Positions 46,601 to 56,243 of a stretch of DNA of 64,000 nt are shown here, piece after piece. The first letter of the stretch is position 1. Each line of letters begins with the position of its first letter. This DNA is from Macrophomina tecta (taxonomy: Eukaryota > Ascomycota > Dothideomycetes > Botryosphaeriales > Botryosphaeriaceae). The stretch lies in the NCBI GenBank assembly GCA_024180945.1, contig JAKSGN010000006.1, positions 2,046,001 through 2,110,000 on the forward strand, written 5' to 3'. Under the pieces are notes generated by a model. It was given only the letters and a program-made list of their open reading frames with translations. It was not told the origin of the DNA and did not search any database. The translations under genes were made by a program, and so were the position numbers.

Positions 46601-49600
46601 GAACATTGGGTGTGGCGGTGGGGGAGGCCAACGCATAACCAAGAAAATAGTAGACGAATTGAGCAAACAAAGGAAGCTTGGTGAATTGGGCCAAGTCCTT
46701 GAAGATACCACTCTTTATCCGTGGCAACTTCGGCTCAAACACAATCGTGGACGGATCTTTGCCTGTCTTCTTCGCCATGTGGTTCTTGTAGATGTTTTCG
46801 GCTTCCTCGCGGCTATTACGGTTGTAATGCGCGATGTATGGATCAATTTCCTCGATATACTGCTCTTTCAGAGTGAAGGTACCAGAATCCGACAATCCCT
46901 CAGGTGCTCGGAAGATGGTCATTTCCTTGAGTATGTCACCAAATTTGTCATAGTCCTGCAGCCGCTCGGAGAAGCGTTGAGTGAGGTCTGAGTACGCCAT
47001 TGGTTTGAAGCAAAGAGTGTGCGCGATATCACGGCGAGCTGCTGCTAGGAAAGCACTTGTGGAGTCATCGGGCGGCAGGAGTGAAGAGCGGTCACTCAGG
47101 AGGATGATGAGAAGGTGGACAAAATCCTCAGCCACATCAATGGTCTGAAGGTCTTCGTAGCCCGGCCGTACTGCGTAATCACCCTTTACCCAGTTGGTCA
47201 TTCCGAATCTGTCAATCATCTGGGCGAAGAATTGCGGAGATGGGCAGATGACCAGACCGACTTGCAATAGGAATATGTCCCGTTGGTGTGAGTTATCCCT
47301 CTGAGTCACACCACGGTAGGTCGTCATCTGATGACGCAATGTGATACCGTTTCTGACCCACATTCCGGCTCTCATCTGGGCCAACCAAGCGCAGACCCGC
47401 AAGGGAAAATCGAACAAAGCCAGGAGATACTCGTCGGGCTGACAATCGGGAATCTGCGTCCTCGGAGGGCAAGGGTAGTCGCGAAGTTCTTGCAAAGAAA
47501 ACAGAAGCAAGCCAAGAAGCTGCTCACGCGGCATGGCCTTTCCACGGTCGATTAACCAAGAGAGAGTATAATGCAACGCATGGTGGAAGCTCATCGGCTC
47601 CTTCTCAACCACGAAGTCGACAACTTTGTGCTTTGGCCAGTTGTATACGGGGCCTACAGAATCTGCCTCAAAAGGTTCGAGGATCTTGAAGGTGGTCTCC
47701 CTCTTCAGCTCCGCTTGGCTAAAGCGCTTGCGTTCGGCTCCCATCGAATGAATGATAACGACCTTAGCGGTGGTACGGATTGCGCGGCACACGTTCGATA
47801 AGTCTGGATCCCTTTCTGACATGAAAGACTCCGAGAATTGACGACAGAGTTTGTTAATCTCTCGCGTGATGAGGGAAGCGCTGATCCAGGCGTCCGTCTC
47901 GTACTCGATGTGTTCGCCGACTGCGCGGACATTCGGGCAGATACCTTGATGCAATTTGACAAGGTCAAGGAACTGTAAGAGGTAGCGGTTCTCCTGGCAT
48001 ATTTTCTCCTGCACATGTTCGGAGCCCAGCAGGTATTTCATGTCGAGGAAGAAATGATACATGCGACGGTTGGTGACTGCACCAGCCTCGAAGGCTAATG
48101 TTGCCATCGGATTAACGTCAGAGGGATACCCGACTTGACGGGTGGTGAGGAAAGTGTACAGGATTGCCATCAAGTTCGTCAGGAAGTTACCCCGTTCCAC
48201 CACCTCAGCAGTGATTGAAGGAGTGGTCAGCATCTGCAGAGACAGGTTGATTATGGAATGATCAGGCTCCCGGTCTGCTATTAGATAGAGTTGAGCAAGC
48301 GTTGTGTATAGAGCTGCGAATCGCAGGCCCAGTATACGCTTGAAATAGGGAATCGTGACGACGGTGCTGATGAACACATCTCGAATGTCTATGCGAACTT
48401 TCTTCCACATGCGAAGATCATAGAGAATCATAAAGTCCAGCCGAACACGTTGCCACAGATCCTCGTGGACCGGCAGGTTGTTCCGCATATGATACCCTTC
48501 CGGCTTCTCCTGCCAATACTTGGCTGGCCGAGGAGGCCGCAAAGTTCTCGCCTTGATCTTGGGCGTCTTGGGCACTTCCATGGTTGGTTCCTCTGAAAAC
48601 ATCTGGTCGAAAGCCAAGGACTCCCCGTCTGAGTCCGCTGGTGTGTGCACTTGGTCTCGCCTGCGAGGTACCGGTGGCGGTGGAGGAGGAGGCGGGTATC
48701 CAGCAAACGTTGCCTCGGACGCCTCGAGGCTATCAAGGCCATCTGAGCCGTCCATCTCCACATCGCCGTCGCCTTCATCTCCCAGAATCTGGTCGATTTC
48801 CATTTCTGCATCATCATCGTCCATTCCGTCATCGTCGTCTTCCCAGTTCTCGTCTTCCTCATCGGAAAGTGGGTCTCTCGGGACAGCGCGTCTTCCGCGG
48901 GGAAGTATACGACCGTAAATCATGCGCAGCTCATCCTCAGCATCCTCAGCTTCATGATCGTCAATGCCATCGCGACCAATCTTAGCGTGATGGGCCTCAC
49001 TGCCCATACGCCAGGGCTTTAACATCTCCTCGCAAATGACGTTCCGCAAGGTCCTTTGGTCTGGTCCCACACTGCAACCAGAAATATCTGATATCCACTC
49101 AACAATGGTCTCGCACATCTGCTCGCGGAAAGTATCTCTTGCAGAGCGGATGGTCACAGTCAACTTGATCTCTTCAATGATCTTAGCCATTCGAAGGAGA
49201 TCCTTGACGTCGTCAGAGTAGATGATGACACTGCGTCCAATGTCATCCACTTCATAAGCCTTGTCCCGGCCGAATCTCTGAGTCTGCTTGCATGCGCGGG
49301 CAAGCTGATTTTCGACGTCCATGACAGTGTGCTTTTCGTCGTTCCAAAGAACCAAGGCAAACTCCTGGTCTTCTTCCGAGGACTCCAGGCCTCCGTACCA
49401 TTTTGATGTGAGCCTTGAGAGGCGTTCATCTTCGCGAATAGACTCCTCGGTCTTCGGGAGCCTTAGCTGTTCCGGGGAGCACGAGAAGACGTCGCAGAGG
49501 TAGTCAAGAGCGCGGGCAATCGTCGTCCTAATGCCGTCGACCAGGTCTTCTGGCAGCGACGGGGGCTCCTTAGCCTTTCCGGCTGCCTTGGACTCATTCC

Positions 49601-50078
49601 CAGGTAATGAGGTGTGGATATTGCAGTGCACCGGCCGCACCCATGCCTCGGGATCGCCGCAGTCGCAGCAGCCAGAGTTCCCCGGCGAAATGCTGACATA
49701 GACAAGGTGACCTTCGTGGTCGGATGCGTCAAAGCATTTTGCACAGAGCACGCACGTATCGTCCACGGTACACGTCTTGCAGCGGTAGGTTGCCTCGCCA
49801 CTCTTGAAAATGTGCCCGCACGGGTGGCCCCTCGCCGCCTCGGTGTACTCTGCGCCCTCAACAGCGCCCTGCGCATCTCGTAGGCTCCATGCGCTGTTCG
49901 GGCTCGGCGGGCCCTGAGGAAAGAAGAGGTGGAGGTAGTCGTCGCGGTTGGCGGCGAGCGAGCGGAAGAGGGTCTCTAAGACGGCGCGACGAGCGGCATC
50001 GGTGTAGCGGTTGCGGAAAGACTTGGGTAGATCGCGGAGCGTTTTGCAGAGCTGCTCTTCCAAGGTGGACACAAGCAT
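43612..50078 (-). CDS. ubr1: E3 ubiquitin ligase Ubr1 (N-recognin), 2136 aa
   Basis: Exons 50078-43936 and 43879-43612; a 56-nt intron splits the C-terminal Cys/His module (HQAK/CGGNIGMF). Ubr1 recognises N-degrons and, with the E2 Rad6, marks proteins for the proteasome. The UBR box lies at about residues 85-157 (HPCGHIF, CKTC, CVLCAKCFDASDHEGH, GCCDCGDPEAW, HCNIH) and holds all zinc ligands. A ClpS-like type-2 degron module follows at about 238-312 (FALVLWNDEKHTVMDV). Residues 403-450 are extremely acidic, followed by poly-Pro (461-470). The RING-H2 spans about 1335-1480, from CILCQEE, through GCGHIMHYSC, to CPLC. The C-terminal cap has CVCLFCGEIFCSQAVCCM. The length is typical of fungal Ubr1. 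The ATG at 50078 is the first in frame. Nearly all of it is one 6.1-kb exon. Confidence 0.95.
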
Positions 50079-50874
50079 CTTGCCCGTGTTAGGTGGGTAG
50101 CTCAAGCGACAGTAGCTTTCGTCGAGCTTCGATCGAGGATGTGGGGTAGGCGATCCTCGACGGGCGGGCGCTCGCAAGACGGCGGCGACGGCGGTGGAAA
50201 TCTACGGACAGTAGCTGGGGCCAAGAGTCCAGTGGTGGTATCTCATGGCGCAGCTACAGCGGGGTCGCGTGAGAGATGCGGCAGGAAGAGCGTGGGTCGG
50301 CGGGTGAAGAGAGTCGTGGTAGGGTTGATGCAGGTCAACGAGGCGCCGCGGGCGTGGGTCGGGGAGGCAGTCGCGCTCGAGTCCGGCTCGGACGCAATCC
50401 AACCACTTGCGTCAGAGCTTTTGCGCTTCATGTAAGCAGCCAGCCCGCAGCATCAGTCTCATGGATAAACATACGCTTTGGTATGGCAGCAGATGGGCAC
50501 GTCAGAGGCTAGCAATCTCCCGGGAACAAGCTCTTCCTTTCCCTGCCGTCTGCAGCTGCAAATCCGCCTCCCACATGCCGATTGACCCATGCGCCTCTGA
50601 CCGCAGTCACGTCACATGCTTTAACAGCATTAGGAAACGTCCCGCGAAGCGTTTCACGGACAGCTTCCAAACCCGGAGACAACGGGCTACGCTGCCTTGC
50701 CTGCGGTACTGGTTGGGAAACAATTCAAGCGTAAGCAAAGAAAAGGACGTGTTTCAAGCCATATGCAATGGCCGGTCTAGGCGTGTTATACACAGTGTAC
50801 ACCCTTCAGCAACTCCAAGGGATATCTTGACGCTCTCTTAATTCGTCCTGCTCTATCTTCCACACATGCCACCC
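50079..50874. other. 0.8-kb region: ubr1 promoter and qcr9 3' flank
   Basis: GC-rich near ubr1. No gene is supported. Confidence 0.55.
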
Positions 50875-51301
50875 TTACTCCTCTTCGTTGTTCAAGTAGC
50901 GGTGCTTGATGTCCTTCCACTGGCGCTGTTGACGTAGTCAGCGGACGAACAAACGTCATGTAGCCCAGGCCAATACTCACGCCCTTGTTGATGTTGTCCC
51001 AGATCTTGTCCGAGGTGGTGTCAAATGCCCTATTAACCATCAGCGGCCGGCCTTTGCTCTGGTCCTGCAATTGTCGCGCTAGACGTACAGCTGGGCACCG
51101 AAGGCGCTGACGAAGACCGTGGCCAGGAAGACAGTATTCCTCTTGATGAGGGTGCTGGGACGGGTGTTAGCGGTAAGGTCGCGGTCGCCCGGGTGTCGGA
51201 GAAAACTTGCTTGTAGAAGGAGGAAGCGAGCTGTGATTGAGGCATCAGTAAAGGGCCCCAGAAAGCATCGGAAGACAGGCTGAAGCACTTACGCCGGCCA
51301 T
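50875..51301 (-). CDS. qcr9: cytochrome bc1 complex subunit 9 (Qcr9), 64 aa, five exons
   Basis: Exons 51301-51293 (9 nt), 51230-51211 (20 nt), 51154-51089, 51029-50981 and 50925-50875; the introns are 62, 56, 59 and 55 nt. The joined protein begins MAGLASSFYNTLIKRNTVFL and ends with AFDTTSDKIWDNINKG then RQWKDIKHRYLNNEEE, the standard Qcr9 pattern: a short matrix tail, one membrane helix (about residues 17-33) and a charged intermembrane tail. It is a small nuclear-encoded subunit of respiratory complex III. Intron 2 begins with GC (GCAAGT) and ends CAG: only this GC-AG choice keeps the frame and restores the Asn-Thr-Leu-Ile-Lys-Arg-Asn segment; the nearby GT would shift the frame. More than half of this 427-nt locus is intron. 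It is divergent from pym. Confidence 0.93.
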
Positions 51302-51734
51302 TGTGGATGCGCGATAGTGAATACGAGCGTGTGTCGGACTGCGGTGGTTGCGCTGAGGTGGTATCGCGGGTCGATGCTGGATGCCGTCGGAGAAGCGAAC
51401 CGGCTCGAAGCGCGGATTTCGCCGCCCATTTGGACGTGGCCGTTCCTAAATATTGTACGCCCGCGTGCAGGCGGCAACCCTCGACCATTGGTGGCCCGAT
51501 GAGGCCCTGAGCTTTTCTGGCGCGCCTTCATACACTTGCACCCCATCACCTGTGCATTCGCAACACGCGCCCGCCAAGGCAGCAATCGCTCAGGTCCCGG
51601 CAATCTTGCTATTTGGAGCACAATATTTCGTCCAGCCCTCCCACCACCGCAATCCTTGCGAGCTCCTTTGCTGCCCGCTCCGAGCTTTCCCGCAGTCTTA
51701 CTTTGTCCCAATTCGGCCCACCCTGATTTTCGAC
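51302..51734. promoter_or_regulatory. divergent promoter, qcr9 / pym
   Basis: 433 nt between start codons. CCAAT boxes occur at 51487-51491 (minus-strand orientation, about 186 nt upstream of qcr9) and 51708-51712 (just upstream of pym). CCAAT/Hap control is known for respiratory genes; use here is inferred. Confidence 0.4.
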
Positions 51735-52364
51735 ATGTCTTCCGACACCTCCAACGTCTCTCGCTCCGGTGCTGTTACCTCCGCCACTGGTGAGCGTCAC
51801 ATTCCCTCCTCTACCCGCGCCGACGGCTCGGTACGCAAGGAAATACGCATTCGCCCCGGATACCGCCCTCCTGAGGACGTCGACGTCTACAAGAGCAGGA
51901 CTGCCCAAGCATGGAGGGAGAGGGGCAAAGGTGGTGTGCCTGGCGCTGTTCCTGGCGCTGATACAGCCGACCCAAAGACATCAAGCCAAAGCGCTACTGC
52001 AAACAAGAACGCGAAGAGGCGCGAGGCTCGCAAAGCCAAGGCTGCCGCTCTTTCTATCCCCGGAGAGAATGCTAGCGCAAATACTGCCGAGTCCAAGCCC
52101 GACAAGCAAGCATCTACAGCTGCGAATGCAACTCCCCCAGCTGAGTCAAAGGACCCTGAAGCCGAGAAGGAAAAAGAGGCTAAGAAGCTTGCAAAGAAGC
52201 TGCGTCAGGCCCGCGATTTGAAAGACAAGAAGGAAAAGGGGGGTGCATTGCTTCCTGAGCAGTTTGAGAAAGTTATCAGAATTCATGAGCTTGTCCGCCA
52301 ACTGGACAGCCTTGGTTTCGACTCCAACGGTGAGAAGAAGCAACAAGAGGCCGAAACAACGTGA
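51735..52364 (+). CDS. pym: PYM/WIBG-type Mago-binding protein, 209 aa
   Basis: A single exon. PYM binds the Mago-Y14 pair and ribosomes and dismantles exon-junction complexes in the cytoplasm. The Mago-binding segment is at residues 19-54: GERHIPSSTRADGSVRKEIR then PGYRPPEDVDVYKSR, matching the family's IP-x(4)-R-x-DG-x(2)-RK and GY-x-P pattern. A Lys/Ala-rich basic helix (KNAKRREARKAKAAA) follows, and the C-terminal domain (about 150-205) reads KKLAKKLRQARDLKDKKEKG then LLPEQFEKVIRIHELVRQLD, the family's ribosome-contacting region. A GGTGAGC sequence in the first exon looks like a splice donor, but removing it would delete the Mago site. Its presence implies that this species keeps a functional exon-junction-complex recycling system, in line with its intron-rich genes. 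Confidence 0.93.
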   Translation: MSSDTSNVSRSGAVTSATGERHIPSSTRADGSVRKEIRIRPGYRPPEDVDVYKSRTAQAWRERGKGGVPGAVPGADTADPKTSSQSATANKNAKRREARKAKAAALSIPGENASANTAESKPDKQASTAANATPPAESKDPEAEKEKEAKKLAKKLRQARDLKDKKEKGGALLPEQFEKVIRIHELVRQLDSLGFDSNGEKKQQEAETT

Positions 52365-52847
52365 AAGGCGCCCTGCCCCACAGAGCAAAGTCCCCTTAAT
52401 CCCGGAGTATGTTTTTTTTTCTTTGGGACACATTCCGCGCACCAAAAGTAGTGGGCAATACGGCATCACTTGGGATCCAACTTTCAAGGCGAGAAATACT
52501 AATGATGGAGATACGAGTGTTGATGAGGAACATGAGGACCACGATACTTGCCCCTTGAGGCAGACGGTGGAACTAGGCTCCACTACCCACGAACGGTGAA
52601 TCTGGATTGGCCGCACACCGCACTGACGATTGTGGTGCATCAGTAGCCTTTCACCGGATCTACGAATCCTGCGGCAGCAGAGTGACCATCAATCCCACAG
52701 ACTTGACAATCCCCGTTTTACGAGGCAAGGGACTCCAGGGACTCAATAGACTCCTCTTTAGGAACAATAACAAACTTCAATCCTTAGTGAAGATGCTCTA
52801 TGCTGTTCGCGAAGCCAAGGAGATGTATTGATATACAAGAAAAGCTA

Positions 52848-53627
52848 TTACAGTCCAGCCACGACGTATATCACCACCGCTGGTCGACTGATGGTTTCGT
52901 AAAGTCCGAACTCGGATACAGTCCTAAAACAGAGGTCCTCCAATACCACTCGCGCTAGGAGTCCACTAGATGTTTGCTCAACTGCTGCTTCTGTCGTAGC
53001 ACGTTCGATCGTTGACGTCGATGCCATTCTTGGTGAAAGATCCTGTCTTTTCTTGAGTAGTCCCCGCCTCTGGACAGTCGTGGAATGGTCAAGTTCTGAG
53101 CTGGATACGGAAGACTGCGGTGCGCGCTGCTGTGGCAGCGGGGCGAACGGGGCTGTTACAAGTTTTCCTTGTAACGTTCTTTGAAATTCTTCCAGCACGC
53201 CTGCCTGGCGCCAAAATTGTGTTCGATTGAGCGGCCCCTTGAGCCGTACTTGTTCCACGGCTTCATCTGAGGGAAATCCCACAAGCTCAAGGCTCTCTTC
53301 GCCCTTATGGTCCCCGAAATCTGATGATATTTAGGACTGCATCAAAATTTCAGCATCAGTTGCGGTTGACTTACCGAATTCTGATACAGGCTTCTCAGTC
53401 ACAGCGTCCGAGGGAACCAGTGCAATCGTGGTCTTCGCAATTCCATACATGGCTTGCTCTTCTATTCTCGGATAGACGATGCCATCGATAATCTCTCGAA
53501 TGTGCCTCGCTCGGACGTTTGTCAGTCGGTCGATGATTTGTTGGCCGCCGTGGGCGCTACGGGAAGCCCGTTCGGCGAGCGAGTCTTCGTAAGTCGGGAG
53601 TGTGAAGTCACTTTTTTCGTGCGGCAT
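52848..53627 (-). CDS. conserved fungal protein of unknown function, 241 aa
   Basis: Exons 53627-53375 and 53320-52848 around a 54-nt intron; the join restores SEFDFGDHKGEESLELVGFP. The N-terminal part reads LPTYEDSLAERAS then DRLTNVRARHIREIIDGIVY and EEQAMYGIAKTTIALVPSD. The second exon has VGFPSDEAVEQVRLKGPLNR and TQFWRQAGVLEEFQRTLQGKL, a motif pair (GFPSDE plus FWRQ) that I recognise from uncharacterised Pezizomycotina proteins. The last ~100 residues are divergent. No membrane segment or catalytic motif stands out. The ATG at 53627 is preceded in frame by codons without an obvious stop, so a longer N-terminus or an extra exon is possible. Confidence 0.65.
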
Positions 53628-54514
53628 GATGGTGCCCTCTGGCTCGAGGTGGAATCGCGCAACGTGGACCCCTCCTACTATGATTCGATGAGGCGAATCT
53701 GGGTTATGCCAGAGCGACGCCGGTGAGTAAAGCGGTCTTCAGTAGAGCCTTGCGTAGAGCCGGATGGAACGAGGAGTGCAGGCAGCAGTAGCAAGGCGCA
53801 GCGTAGCGCAATGAAAATGCTTGAGGCTTGAGATTGTCGGCTAACACGGACCCGTGGGTTGAATACTGACTATGTTTGGGTCGGGCCCAGTCATATGAGG
53901 TCAAGGGCAGGCTCAAGTTATTGCCGACAAGGCTGACTCTCAAGTGCCAAGGACGGTAATGCGGCACCATTCGCTGCGCTTATCCCTTTAGGAACACCGG
54001 ACTGGTATAAAGAAGTCTTTTCTGCCTCGCTTTGGACAGGTGACCACGTTGCCGCTGAAGGAATCCCGAATCCTTCGAGTGGCTATGTAGCCTAGCACCG
54101 AAAGCGGCATGGCTTTTGCCAAATCGCGTTAGCCCGCCACGATAGATACTCTCACCGGGGGCTGAACTCCAGAGAAATATTCCAGAACAAAGAATCACTC
54201 CAAGCCATCTTGATCCGCAGCACGGAAACGCCCATGTTGTTGGGTCCTCATGCTGGGGCCAAAAGTCTCGCTGTGTTGGCGAGGTGTCATGGATACCGGC
54301 TCTCGGAACCACACGCCTTGCATTCCCATCCGACAGCATATAAAGGTGTCCAAAATCCGCTTTTAGTACCACCCAACCTGAAGTTCGATTCGGGGATCTT
54401 TTTTCTCTGGTCTTTTATCTTGAGTCTCCTACCTCTGGGAACTCAGGAATAAGTGTCTCCTCCGCCAACAACGCCTGCCAGCATCCGGGGGTATTTGTTA
54501 CATAAGTTGCCAAA
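53628..54514. other. 0.9-kb region between divergent genes
   Basis: This is the shared upstream region of the 241-aa gene and the flotillin gene. It contains no frame that looks coding. Confidence 0.5.
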
Positions 54515-56243
54515 ATGCCTTGGTTGGTCATCACACTCTTCAAAGCCCTCAGTCGATCGATATTCTGACGTTGTCGACTCTAGGTATCATGTGGCCGACC
54601 CAAACTCCTACCTCGTAAGTAACGATGGCATCCTCAACAAAACTTTCGTCGATTTGTGCTCGATAGCATTGCTCTCAGAAATCAACTGAGTGCTGAACAT
54701 GTAGCTAACGCGCTGTACAGGTCATTACTGGCGTTGGTATTGAGGGGGTCAAGATCGCAAAGAAGGCATTCGTATATCCGTTTCAGAAACACATCACCAT
54801 CTCGGTGACGCCTTTCGACTTCTCGATGAGCCTCACGGCCATGACTATCGAGAAGCTCAAATTTTCTTTACCCGCCGTGTTCACCATTGGTCCGGAAGAC
54901 ACCATCGCTTCCATGACTAAATATGCCGTCCTCCTCAGCGGAGAATCCGAAGGCAAGCCCAACCTGAAGAACGGCGTGCGCAGCGTCGAGGCTGGCCGCA
55001 GCCACGTCCAAGATATCGTCAAAGGCATCATTGAGGGTGAAACGCGGTCCATCGTCTCTAATATGACGATGGAGGAGCTCTTCTCGGCACGGAAGGTCTT
55101 CAAGCAGAAGGTCATCGAGAACGTGCAGAGTGAACTCGACCAGTTCGGGCTCCGTATCTACGTAAGTCCCCTTTCTCCGACTAGCCATGATGACAGGCAA
55201 CTGATACCGTGAAATAGAATGCCAACGTTAAAGAGCTCCAAGACACGCCCGGCAGCGAGTACTTCGCCTACCTCAGCCGCAAAGCCCACGAAGGCGCCCT
55301 CAACCAAGCCAAAGTCGACGTAGCCGACGCCCGCATGCGCGGCGAGGTTGGTGAAGCCGAGAAGCAGGGCAAGACCAAGCAGGAAATCGCCAAGATCCAC
55401 GCTGCGACGGCGGTCCTCGAGACGGAGCGCAAGGGCGAGAAGGCCACGGCTGACGCGAAGCTCACGGCCAAGGAAATCGAGATCGAGCAGAGCCTCAACC
55501 TGGCGCGCATCAACGCCAAGCGGGCGGCCGAGAGCCGCGACACGGAGCTGCAGAAGGACCTCGAGCGCAAGCGCGCGGAGATGGAGCTGGAGCGGCTGCG
55601 CGCGACGACAGTCACGCAGGCCAAGATCCAGCGCGAGTCAGCGCAGGAGCGCGCCGATGCGGAGCTGTACGCGCAGGAGAAGGCGGCTGACGGCGACCAG
55701 TACAAGCAGCGCGCCGATGCCGAGGCCGACTTCTTCAAGGTCACCAAGGATGCCGAGGCTGCGAACCTGCGCCGCCAGCAGGAGGCCGATGCCAACTTCT
55801 ACGCGCAGTCGAGGGACGCCGAGGCGCGATATATTACGGCGACCAAGGAAGCTGAGGCCGGCTACATTGCCCGCAAGAGGGAGGCGGAGGGTCTGAAGGA
55901 GATGGCTAGCGCGTACGGCGAGCTGGCTAATGTGCTGGGCGGTCCTCAGGGCCTGCTGCAATACATGATGCTCCAGAACGGCACCTACGAGGCCCTGGCG
56001 CGCGAGAATGCACGTGCTATCAACGGGCTCCAGCCAAAGATCAATGTTTGGAACACTGGCGCACAAGGAGAGGGCGCTGACCCCACCGCCCCGATCAGGA
56101 ACCTCTTCCAGAGCCTGCCGCCGCTCTTGAGCACTATCAATGACCAGACCGGCATCTCGCCGCCGAGCTGGTTGGCGACGATGGGCGGACAGCAGCAGCA
56201 GGATGCGTTGACGAGGAAGAAGCACATGGCCAACGGCAACTAA
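54515..56243 (+). CDS. flotillin (SPFH/band-7 family), 501 aa
   Basis: Exons 54515-54522 (8 nt), 54584-54614, 54721-55161 and 55218-56243; the introns are 61, 106 and 56 nt. Flotillins form large oligomeric cages on the cytosolic face of lipid-ordered plasma-membrane domains. The join gives MPWYHVADPNSYLVITGVGI, the expected fungal start. The SPFH domain lies at about residues 8-190 (ISVTPFDFSMSLTAMTIEKL, FSLPAVFTIGPED, SIVSNMTMEELFSARK, LDQFGLRIYNANVKEL), followed by a long Glu/Ala/Lys coiled coil (about 200-380; EIEIEQSLNLARINAKRAAE, REAEGLKEMASAYGEL) and a Pro-rich tail. The first intron uses donor GTTGGT, weaker than the other donors. No ATG lies in frame in the second exon, which supports the 8-nt exon; a different first exon remains possible. 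Confidence 0.88.

Noticed and set aside
51760..51800. Possible intron donor (GGTGAGC) in the first part of pym
   Set aside because: Splicing there would remove the Mago-binding segment, which is intact when read through.
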